5,584 bases of DNA from CAINDI01 sp037127585 (GTDB lineage: Bacteria; Verrucomicrobiota; Verrucomicrobiia; Palsa-1439). A program made the position numbers and the translations under genes. Below, piece by piece: positions 1 through 5,555 of the stretch. The notes beneath the pieces were generated by a model, which was given only the letters and a program-made list of their open reading frames with translations, did no database searches and had not been told where the DNA came from. The stretch lies in contig JBAXYB010000157.1 of assembly GCA_037127585.1 (NCBI GenBank), positions 1 through 5,584 of the forward strand, given 5' to 3'. The number at the start of each line of letters is the position of its first letter. Within the stretch, counting starts at the first letter, position 1.

Positions 1-642
1 TTTGGCCTGAAGGTTTGCACGATTCGCGATCTGATTGAATACCGGCGGTCGCGCGAGAAACTCGTCGCGAAGGAGCAGGAAGTGGCGATGCCGACGCCGT
101 TCGGCGAATTCAAGCTGCACTTATACCGGTCGCTGGTGGATGGGCAGCATCATGCGGCGTTGACGCTGGGCGAAGTGCGCGACAAAGAAAGCGTGCTCGT
201 GCGGGTCCACAGCGAATGTCTGACCGGCGATGTGTTCGGTTCGCTCCGGTGCGATTGCGGCACGCAGCTTCACGCCGCGCTGGAGCGGATTGCCAAGGAA
301 GGGGAGGGCGTGTTGGTGTACATGCGCCAAGAAGGCCGGGGCATCGGTTTCGCGAACAAGATTCATGCGTATGCCTTGCAGGAAAAAGGGCTGGATACCG
401 TCGAGGCCAACGAGAAACTCGGCTTCAAACCCGATCTCCGCGAGTATGGTCTGGGTGCGCAGATTCTCGTCGATCTCGGCCTGCGCAGTATCCGGTTGCT
501 GACGAACAATCCGAAGAAGGTGGTCGGCTTGGACGGCTTCGGCTTGAAGATCGTCGAGCAGCTACCGATTCGTAGCGAGCCGACTGTGCATAATCAGAAA
601 TATTTGGAAACGAAGAAGACGAAGATGGGACATAAGTTGTAG
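1..642 (+). CDS. ribBA: Bifunctional riboflavin biosynthesis protein RibBA, C-terminal part (GTP cyclohydrolase II), 5' end outside window
   Basis: The frame is open from base 1 and has 213 visible residues. The first ~22 (GLKVCTIRDLIEYRR) match the end of a 3,4-dihydroxy-2-butanone 4-phosphate synthase (RibB) domain, so this is the tail of a fused RibBA and not a free RibA starting at the internal ATG at 82. The rest is GTP cyclohydrolase II, which opens GTP to the diaminopyrimidine that starts the flavin pathway and releases formate and pyrophosphate. The zinc ligands are visible as C73, C84 and C86 (SECLTGDVFGSLRCDCG), followed by the GTP-binding RQEGRGIG at 109-116, the DLREYG motif at 145-150 with its conserved arginine, LTNNPKK at 167-173, and a typical RibBA ending (YLETKKTKMGHKL). 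Only 2 nt separate it from ribH, which uses its product downstream. An FMN riboswitch, if present, would lie upstream of the window. The RibA assignment is very secure; the fusion is well supported by the first residues. Confidence 0.96.
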   Translation, partial: FGLKVCTIRDLIEYRRSREKLVAKEQEVAMPTPFGEFKLHLYRSLVDGQHHAALTLGEVRDKESVLVRVHSECLTGDVFGSLRCDCGTQLHAALERIAKEGEGVLVYMRQEGRGIGFANKIHAYALQEKGLDTVEANEKLGFKPDLREYGLGAQILVDLGLRSIRLLTNNPKKVVGLDGFGLKIVEQLPIRSEPTVHNQKYLETKKTKMGHKL

Positions 643-644
643 TC

Positions 645-1097
645 ATGCTTCGCTCCCAGAAAAAATCAACGCCCTCCGCCACCGGCCTCCGCATTGGCAT
701 TGCCGCCGCCCGGTATAATCCGGAGCTCGCCGATTCACTCGTGGCGCATTGCCTTGCCACCTTGACCGGCGCGAAATGCCAGATCATCCGCGTCCCCGGT
801 AGCTTTGAAGTGACCGCCGCCGCCGCCCATCTCGCGAAGTCCGGCAAGTGCGACTGCGTGATCGCCCTCGGGATTCTACTGCAAGGTCAGACGAGTCATG
901 CCGAGCATATTGCCGGGGCGGTGGCGCATGGTCTGACGCAGATTTCAATCCTCACTGGCGTGCCGACGATCTTCGGCATTGTCACCGCCAATAACCTCCA
1001 CCAAGCCCGAGTGCGTTGTCTCGGCAAAACATACAATCGCGGCCGGGAAGCCGCCCTGACCGCAATCGAAATGGCTCGCGTATGGAAAAGCCTGTAA
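645..1097 (+). CDS. ribH: 6,7-dimethyl-8-ribityllumazine synthase
   Basis: This 150-residue protein has the normal length of lumazine synthase, the penultimate riboflavin enzyme. It condenses the ribitylamino-pyrimidinedione with 3,4-dihydroxy-2-butanone 4-phosphate, the latter supplied by the RibB half of the preceding gene. Family landmarks are ARYN at 22-25 (substrate stacking position, Tyr where many have Phe), VPGSFEV at 50-56, the LGILLQGQTSH stretch with the likely catalytic H85, and GIVTANNLHQARVR with the phosphate-binding-type arginine R124, then NRGREAALTAIEMA. The common 'RG.T.H' signature reads QGQTSH, a variant I take to be tolerated. The start at 645 lies 2 nt after the ribBA stop. 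No strong Shine-Dalgarno sequence is close to it (GATGGGA lies about 14 nt upstream), which suggests translational re-initiation. Its 3' end overlaps nusB by 16 nt. The protein is probably cytoplasmic and forms an icosahedral or pentameric assembly like its family. Confidence 0.96.
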   Translation: MLRSQKKSTPSATGLRIGIAAARYNPELADSLVAHCLATLTGAKCQIIRVPGSFEVTAAAAHLAKSGKCDCVIALGILLQGQTSHAEHIAGAVAHGLTQISILTGVPTIFGIVTANNLHQARVRCLGKTYNRGREAALTAIEMARVWKSL

Positions 1098-1540
1098 AAC
1101 CCGTCGGCAAACGCCGGCAAGCGCGCGAGTGCGCCATTCAATTTCTCTATCAGTTCGATCTGGGCGGCGGCGAGTTTGCCGATTCGCTCGCGGCGTTCTG
1201 GCACGCCTTGCCGGAGGAGTGCGGCGCGGACGCGAAGAAGTTTGCGGACGACTTGATTCGTGGGGCCGTCGAAAAGCGCCTGGAGATCGACGAGAAGATC
1301 AAGAAATACACCGAGCACTGGGAACTACAGCGCATCGCGGCTGTCGATCGCAATATTCTACGTCTCGCGATGTACGAGATGTTGTTCCGTGACGACATCC
1401 CGCCGGTCGTGAGCATCAACGAGGCAGTTGATATCGCGAAGAAATTCTCCACCCAGGAATCCGGGTCGTTCGTCAACGGCATCCTCGACCGGCTGCGCGC
1501 GGACCTGACGCGCCCCGCCCGAACCCCCGCCGGGAAGTAA
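1082..1540 (+). CDS. nusB: Transcription antitermination protein NusB
   Basis: The protein has 152 residues, a normal NusB length. NusB pairs with NusE (ribosomal protein S10), binds boxA RNA and helps form the antitermination complex on rRNA operons. The all-helical family pattern is clear: an arginine-rich N-terminal helix (KRRQARECAIQFLYQFDL, 10-27) that normally contacts RNA, then the C-terminal block IAAVDRNILRLAMYEMLF at 85-102, IPPVVSINEAVDIAKKF at 106-122 and SGSFVNGILDRL at 127-138. I chose the ATG at 1082 because NusB homology begins directly after it. The same frame stays open upstream to an ATG at 1016, but that extension lies wholly inside ribH and looks unlike NusB. The gene overlaps ribH by 16 nt and its TAA shares one base with the next ATG (TAATG). 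No good ribosome binding site precedes 1082, consistent with coupling to ribH translation. Confidence 0.96.
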   Translation: MEKPVKPVGKRRQARECAIQFLYQFDLGGGEFADSLAAFWHALPEECGADAKKFADDLIRGAVEKRLEIDEKIKKYTEHWELQRIAAVDRNILRLAMYEMLFRDDIPPVVSINEAVDIAKKFSTQESGSFVNGILDRLRADLTRPARTPAGK

Positions 1541-2361
1541 TGCGTTTCGTCGACTTGCATCTACACACCCGGTATTCCGACGGCAGTTGGACGCCCGAAG
1601 ACCTGTGCCAGGAAGCCATGCACCGGCAACTGTCGGCCATTGCGGTCACCGACCACGATACACTTGACGGCGTGCCGGCCATGCTCGAAGCCAGTGAACG
1701 GCTCGGTATCGAAGTCATTCCCGGCGTCGAGATCACATGTCGCGTCGAAGACCGGGAGATTCACCTGCTCGCCTACCTGCCCGGTGACACTTGGAAAAGC
1801 CTCGAACTGAACGCGGTGCTGGCCAACTCCAAACTGATTCGGCAGAAACGCATCGGCGAAATGGTGACGCGCATCAACGAACTCGGCATCCCGGTTACCG
1901 AAGCCGAAGTGTTGGCGTGCTCCGATTGCGGCACGTTAGGCCGGCCCCACATGGCGATGGCGCTGGTGAAACGGGGCGTGGTGAAGACGAATGAAGAAGC
2001 GTTCGAGCGGTTTCTCAAACGCGGGAAGCCCGGCTTTGTCGATCGCTACCGGATGACGGTGGCAGAAACCATCGGGCACGTCAATCGCGCCGGGGGCGTC
2101 GCTGTGCTCGCGCATCCGTCTTTGAACCGCGTCGACGAACACATCGCCAACATGACGCAGCAAGGGCTGGGCGGATTGGAAATCTGGCATTCCCGGCATA
2201 GCTCGGGTCAAACCGAGCATTACCGGAAACTCGCGGACCGGTTCGGGTTGATCATGACCGGTGGGAGTGATTGCCACGGCAACGTCCGCGGCCGGGCCAT
2301 GGTCGGCACCCTGCAAGTGCCCTACGATTGTGTGGACGCCATCAAGGCGCGCGCGAAATGA
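1540..2361 (+). CDS. PHP-domain phosphoesterase, RNase AM/YciV-like
   Basis: The protein has 273 residues and is a PHP-domain metal-dependent phosphoesterase. The metal-binding motifs appear in order: HLHTRYSDG (H7, H9, D14), TDHDT (D38, H39), PGVEIT (E64), H75 in REIHLLAY, GRPHMA (H137), LAHP (H192) and SDCHG (D244, H246). This is a complete set for a trinuclear site. The order and length fit the YciV/TrpH family, whose E. coli member (RNase AM, Rnm) is a 5'-3' exoribonuclease that matures rRNA 5' ends and also acts on 3',5'-phosphoadenosine-type substrates. The exact substrate here is inferred. The PHP domains of DNA polymerases and histidinol phosphatases are alternatives, but those are larger or have different motif contexts. 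It starts within the nusB stop (TAATG) and ends within the ftsY start (ATGA), so its translation is probably coupled to both. Its position beside nusB suits a role in RNA processing. Confidence 0.88.
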   Translation: MRFVDLHLHTRYSDGSWTPEDLCQEAMHRQLSAIAVTDHDTLDGVPAMLEASERLGIEVIPGVEITCRVEDREIHLLAYLPGDTWKSLELNAVLANSKLIRQKRIGEMVTRINELGIPVTEAEVLACSDCGTLGRPHMAMALVKRGVVKTNEEAFERFLKRGKPGFVDRYRMTVAETIGHVNRAGGVAVLAHPSLNRVDEHIANMTQQGLGGLEIWHSRHSSGQTEHYRKLADRFGLIMTGGSDCHGNVRGRAMVGTLQVPYDCVDAIKARAK

Positions 2362-3266
2362 ATCTCTTTCAAAAATTCCGCGACGGACTGAAGAAAACCT
2401 CGACGAAGCTGGCCGGCGAGATCAAACGTATCGTCACCCGAGCCCCGCGCCTCGACGCCGACGCGCTCGACGAACTCGAAGCCGTCCTCATCTCGACGGA
2501 CATCGGCATCGGCACCACTGGCCAGATCATCGAACAAACCAAGGCCGCCGCAAAGAAGACCGGCACGGTGGATGTGTTCGCGATTGCCCGCGCCGAGATT
2601 GCGCGGGAGTTAAGTGTGGGAGCAGCCTCAGCGCTGCGACAAGCCGCCCAAGGGCCAACGGTGGTCTTAATCGCCGGCGTCAACGGCGCCGGCAAGACAA
2701 CGACGACGGCGAAGCTGGCGCACCTGCTCAAAGGGCAAGGCAAAACGGTCATGCTCGCGGCCTGCGACACGTTTCGCGCCGCGGCCATCGAGCAGCTCAA
2801 AATCTGGGGAGACCGCGTCGGCTGCGAAGTGATTGCCGGCGAGTACGGTTCGGACAGCGCGGCCCTGGCGTTTGATGCACTCGGCGCCGCCATTGGACGG
2901 AAGGCGGACTATCTCTTGATCGACACGGCGGGCCGGTTGCACACCAAGGCGAATTTGATGGAGGAGATGAAAAAGATGCATCGCGTCCTCCAGAAGCGGT
3001 TACCCGGTACGCCGCACGAAACGTTACTGGTGCTCGACGCGACTACCGGCTCGAATGCGTTGAATCAAGCGCGGGAGTTTAACAAAACGATCGGCGTGAC
3101 CGGCTTGGTGGTGACGAAGCTCGATGGGACGGCGAAGGGCGGGATCGTGGTGGCGATTGCGCGCGAGTTGAAACTCCCGGTCAAGTTCATCGGTCTCGGT
3201 GAACAGTTGGATGATTTGCAGCCGTTCGATCCGCAGCAGTTCGCCGATGCCTTGTTCGGCGAGTGA
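2358..3266 (+). CDS. ftsY: Signal recognition particle receptor FtsY
   Basis: The protein has 302 residues and is the GTPase that receives SRP-bound ribosomes at the inner membrane and passes them to the Sec translocon. A helical N domain spans about 1-85 (LAGEIKRIV, then DADALDELEAVLISTDIGI). The G domain shows the P-loop GVNGAGKT at 107-114, DTFRAAA at 137-143, DTAGR at 189-193, TKLDGTAKGG at 253-262, and the FtsY-type closing motif FIGLGEQLDDLQPFD at 277-291. There is no methionine-rich M domain, which excludes Ffh/SRP54. There is no long acidic A domain; the N-terminus begins MNLFQKFRDGLKKTSTK, a short basic helix that could still touch lipid. The ATG at 2358 overlaps the upstream stop (ATGA) and lies 10 nt after AAGG. 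The frame extends upstream to 2271 inside the previous gene, but that part is arginine-rich shadow sequence. It is the last gene of the operon. Confidence 0.97.
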   Translation: MNLFQKFRDGLKKTSTKLAGEIKRIVTRAPRLDADALDELEAVLISTDIGIGTTGQIIEQTKAAAKKTGTVDVFAIARAEIARELSVGAASALRQAAQGPTVVLIAGVNGAGKTTTTAKLAHLLKGQGKTVMLAACDTFRAAAIEQLKIWGDRVGCEVIAGEYGSDSAALAFDALGAAIGRKADYLLIDTAGRLHTKANLMEEMKKMHRVLQKRLPGTPHETLLVLDATTGSNALNQAREFNKTIGVTGLVVTKLDGTAKGGIVVAIARELKLPVKFIGLGEQLDDLQPFDPQQFADALFGE

Positions 3267-3410
3267 TGGACGGGGAATGGGCGAACGCAGCAAACGAATC
3301 AGCGGCTGACTGCGCAAAGCGGGAACGAACAAGCCAGGTGCAGACGGGAGTCGCCGGTACGACGAGCGGTGTTACCGAGCAGCAACGGGTGGGCTGTGAA
3401 AGCCAATGCG

Positions 3411-3443
3411 GGGGAACTTTTTGTCTTGATCGGAACATTTTAT
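3411..3443 (+). promoter_or_regulatory. Candidate promoter region upstream of fucosidase (GGAAC motif pair)
   Basis: GGAACTTTTT at 3413-3422 and GGAACATTTT at 3432-3441 are two near-identical motifs starting 19 nt apart in the only AT-rich stretch of the gap, 45-75 nt before the fucosidase start. GGAAC followed by T residues resembles the -35 element of many extracytoplasmic-function sigma factor promoters. I cannot identify a matching -10 element with confidence, and no good sigma-70 TTGACA/TATAAT pair with 16-18 nt spacing is visible. The pair could also be a repeated operator. This is a weak inference from motif resemblance and position. Confidence 0.25.
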
Positions 3444-3469
3444 GGGTGACCCCGATGACGTGACAATCA

Positions 3470-3477
3470 AGAAGGGA
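3470..3477 (+). promoter_or_regulatory. Ribosome binding site of the fucosidase gene
   Basis: The purine stretch AGAAGGGA ends 10 nt before the ATG at 3488, a workable Shine-Dalgarno spacing. It supports 3488 as the start, since an in-frame TGA at 3461-3463 rules out any much longer N-terminus. It also overlaps the last codons of a 12-codon mini-ORF (3442-3480). Confidence 0.55.
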
Positions 3478-3487
3478 TAAACGCAAG

Positions 3488-4810
3488 ATGCAGAGTCTGA
3501 ACAATGGTTTGAGTGCTGTTCCGCAAATTCACGAGACGAAAACACAACGAGACCGGCGGATGCAATGGTTCCGCGACGCGAAGTTCGGAATGTTCATCCA
3601 CTGGGGACCGTGCTCGGTGGGGCAAAAGGAAATCGGCTGGGGCCGGGAAGGCAACCGGCCGTGGGACATCAACAAGCACGGGCCGCTGACGCCTGACCCC
3701 GAGTACGACAACTATTACAAGGTGTTCAACCCGGTGAAGTTCGATGCGGACGCGTGGGCACAGTTCGCCAAGCAATCCGGTATGAAATACTTGGTGCTGA
3801 TCACCAAGCACCACGACGGGTTCTCACAATTCGACACGAAGTTGTCGGATTACAGCATTATGCACTCGCCCTACGGCCGCGATATCGTGAAGCAGTTCGT
3901 CGACGCCTGCCACCGGCACGGGCTCCAGGCCGGGCTCTATTATTCGACGCGCGACTGGTATCACCCGGACTATCTCGTCGGTGACAACAAGAAATACGAC
4001 GCGTGGTATCGCGGACAGGTGGAGGAGTTGCTCACGAACTACGGCCAGATCGACATGCTGTGGTTCGACCACGTCGGCGGCCGGGATTGGAGCAAGTGGC
4101 GGTTCGATGAACTGTTCGCGATGATGTACCGGCTGCAACCACGCCTGCTCGTCAACAACCGGGCCGCTCGGTTTTGCGGACCGGCCACGCCCGAAGACAA
4201 GGGGCCGGCCACGCCGGAAATCAAGAAGATGACCGACGGCGATTTCTACACGCCGGAAGGTCAGATTGGCGCGATGGACATCGCCAATGATTGGGAGTCT
4301 TGCATCCATGTTGGGCAAGGTTGGTCCTACCGAGGTGAGGACGGGTTCAAGGGACCGGAAGACTGCATCAAGATGCTGGTCAGTTGCGCCACCGGTGGCG
4401 GCAACCTGCTGCTCAATTTCGGGCCACGCCCCGACGGCACTTTTGCTGACGGCGAGGCGGCGGTGGCCCGGGCAATGGGCGACTGGCTCCGGAAATACGG
4501 CGAGGCGATCTACGACACCCGCGGCGGACCGTATAAGAACGGGACCTGGGGTGGGAGTTGTCACAAGGGTAACCGGCTTTACCTGCAGGTATTCGAGTGG
4601 CCGCACGGGACGCTCAAGTTTGAACCGCTTCCCCGCAAGATTCTCGCGGTTCGAACGCTCGATGGCAAACTAGTCTCTTTCCAGCAGGATCAACATGAAT
4701 TGGCAATCAACGTCGCGGAGGCAGATCGTCAGTCGCCGGTAACCGTGATTGAGTTGACCATTGACCAGCCGATCGAGCCGGGAAGTGTGTTTGGGGCTTC
4801 TAAAGTGTGA
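3488..4810 (+). CDS. GH29 alpha-L-fucosidase
   Basis: The protein has 440 residues, with a (beta/alpha)8 glycoside hydrolase family 29 domain at about 24-340 and a beta-sandwich-like tail to 430. GH29 enzymes remove terminal alpha-L-fucose from glycans with retention. Landmarks are WFRDAKFGMFIHWG at 27-40, ITKHHDGFSQFDT at 105-117, GLYYSTRDWYHPDY at 149-162, IDMLWFD with the probable nucleophile D194, and LLLNFGPRPDG at 307-317. E257 (FYTPEGQ) and E270 (DWESC) are both candidates for the acid/base; motif reading alone does not decide. The N-terminus MQSLNNGLSAVPQ shows no hydrophobic signal peptide, and an in-frame stop at 3461 prevents an upstream extension, so the enzyme appears cytoplasmic. 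That is unusual, as many family members are exported. Residues 231-246 are a duplicated 8-residue unit. It lies 221 nt from the housekeeping operon with its own ribosome binding site and probably its own promoter. No transporter or fucose catabolism gene is visible nearby. Confidence 0.95.
   Translation: MQSLNNGLSAVPQIHETKTQRDRRMQWFRDAKFGMFIHWGPCSVGQKEIGWGREGNRPWDINKHGPLTPDPEYDNYYKVFNPVKFDADAWAQFAKQSGMKYLVLITKHHDGFSQFDTKLSDYSIMHSPYGRDIVKQFVDACHRHGLQAGLYYSTRDWYHPDYLVGDNKKYDAWYRGQVEELLTNYGQIDMLWFDHVGGRDWSKWRFDELFAMMYRLQPRLLVNNRAARFCGPATPEDKGPATPEIKKMTDGDFYTPEGQIGAMDIANDWESCIHVGQGWSYRGEDGFKGPEDCIKMLVSCATGGGNLLLNFGPRPDGTFADGEAAVARAMGDWLRKYGEAIYDTRGGPYKNGTWGGSCHKGNRLYLQVFEWPHGTLKFEPLPRKILAVRTLDGKLVSFQQDQHELAINVAEADRQSPVTVIELTIDQPIEPGSVFGASKV
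4178..4225 (+). repeat. 24-bp tandem duplication inside the fucosidase gene
   Basis: Two adjacent in-frame 24-bp units, 4178-4201 and 4202-4225, encode GPATPEDK and GPATPEIK. They agree at 20 of 24 bases by eye, the differences being two third-position changes and two adjacent changes in one codon. The repeat lies between the nucleophile D194 and the candidate acid/base residues, probably in a surface loop. It looks like a local slippage or duplication event that kept the frame. Confidence 0.85.
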
Positions 4811-5081
4811 ACAACAGCGGAGTCGGTATGCGAGAGATGATGACAGCGTTGCGGGTGGCCGTTTTGGGGCGATGGCGGCCGAGTTGCCGGTCGATTAAGA
4901 GTAAAAGATTGCAGGCCACAAGAGAAACCAGCAAAACGAACCATCTGGCGAATTCTACGACTACACGAAGACCATGAAGCCCGAGCGGCCGTGGTTGCTG
5001 CCTTATCATCAGGGTCTGGTCTATAAGACCATGAATGCCAAGCGGGATGAGAAGGGTAACCTGAAGGCGGTTCACTTGACC
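4811..5081 (+). other. Unassigned segment between fucosidase and transposase homology
   Basis: No gene family is recognised here. The first ~160 bases are locally less GC-rich than the genes before them. A 49-codon frame (ATG at 4828, stop at 4975-4977) is arginine- and serine-rich and lacks family features. From 4905 the frame later used by the transposase fragment is open and reads a lysine-rich peptide that includes TMKPERPWLLPYHQG. It does not resemble the matching part of IS1182 transposases and may come from another broken gene. A GGCCG/CGGCC inverted repeat at 4857-4861 and 4876-4880 has a 14-nt loop and no T run, so it is not called as a terminator. Confidence 0.5.
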
Positions 5082-5555
5082 TTCGAGCAGACGCTGGGTG
5101 TCCCGCAGTTGGCAGTCGTCGCCGACATGGGTTACTACTGGGGCACGCAGATCAAAGAGTGCGCCGACGCCGGGATCACCACCTACATTCCCAAAGCGTC
5201 GACCAGTGCCAACACCCAGCAAGGCCTCTACGGCAAAGAACTCTTCACCTACGACGCCGGCAAAGATTGTTACCGCTGTCCCGCCGGTCAAGCCCTGCCG
5301 TATCGCACCAGCGGCGTCGAACAGGGTCGCGCGATCCGCTACTACCGGGCCGCCGCGAGCGTGTGTCGCGAGTGCGCGGTGGAAGCTCGAAGAGCACAGG
5401 CGGATTCATCCCTCATAGCCGAGCCCTACGGAATCGAGTTGGACTCGAAGCGGGCACGCAAACCCGTCCACGGCAATACTTACTTCATCCTTTCCCCTGA
5501 GCGTGGCGAGTGGGGAGTTGACCCCGACGATTCTGTCAATTGTCGATTTCGCTGA
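4974..5555 (+). pseudogene. Chimeric ORF carrying an IS1182-family transposase fragment
   Basis: This ORF has 193 codons from an ATG at 4974. Residues 38-139 match the middle of IS1182-family DDE transposases: a TLGVPQLAVVADMGYYWGTQIK-like block at 40-61 (the D of VVAD, D51, is a DDE acidic residue), then AGITTYIPKASTSAN, GLYGKELFTYD, and a four-cysteine set (C99, C102, C131, C134) in CYRCPAG and CRECAVEA. The N-terminal third with the first acidic residue is missing, as is the C-terminal VEHPFG-type region with the last one, so it cannot be an active transposase. After R139 the homology continues in the +1 frame as EEHRRIH (5389-5409), which then stops at 5416, showing a small deletion or frameshift near 5390. 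Residues 1-37 and 140-193 are of unknown origin, so the ORF is a fusion of unrelated pieces. Translation is doubtful. Confidence 0.75.
5082..5412 (+). mobile_element. IS1182-family insertion sequence remnant
   Basis: Only the central part of the element's transposase is recognisable, about 330 bp of an element that is usually some 1.6-1.9 kb. No terminal inverted repeats or target-site duplication can be seen at either edge, so the piece is a decayed relic. Its edges are set by where protein similarity starts and ends and are accurate to perhaps 15 bp. Confidence 0.7.

Larger units (their letters stand above)
3267..3487. other. Intergenic region between ftsY and the fucosidase gene
   Basis: These 221 bases contain no convincing gene. 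A 66-codon frame starts at a GTG at 3263 but has no family resemblance and no ribosome binding site. Small inverted repeats exist (for example CGGTA at about 3357 with TACCG at 3374, and GGCT with AGCC around 3392-3404), but none is followed directly by a T run, so no intrinsic terminator can be called for the operon. The final 75 bases are richer in A and T than the genes around them and hold the promoter-like and ribosome-binding elements listed separately. Confidence 0.6.

Noticed and set aside
2261..2875. 204-codon arginine-rich frame overlapping the PHP and ftsY genes
   Set aside because: It overlaps two firmly identified genes in another frame and has shadow-like arginine-rich composition.
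3355..3422. Intrinsic terminator after ftsY, using small inverted repeats and the T run at 3418-3422
   Set aside because: The stems are 4-5 bp and the nearest one ends about 14 nt before the T run, so the geometry is wrong.
3263..3463. 66-codon plus-strand frame starting at the ftsY stop
   Set aside because: GTG start, no ribosome binding site, no recognisable motif, and composition like noncoding sequence.
3824..4606. Minus-strand 260-residue open frame
   Set aside because: It is fully antisense to the well-supported GH29 gene, with no family motif. It is a shadow caused by high GC at third positions.
4857..4880. GGCCG/CGGCC inverted repeat as terminator of the fucosidase gene
   Set aside because: The stem is only 5 bp with a 14-nt loop, and no T run follows.
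4800..5291. Minus-strand 163-residue frame with hydrophobic stretches, looking membrane-like
   Set aside because: It is antisense to the IS1182 transposase homology, and its hydrophobic look follows from the complement of charged codons.
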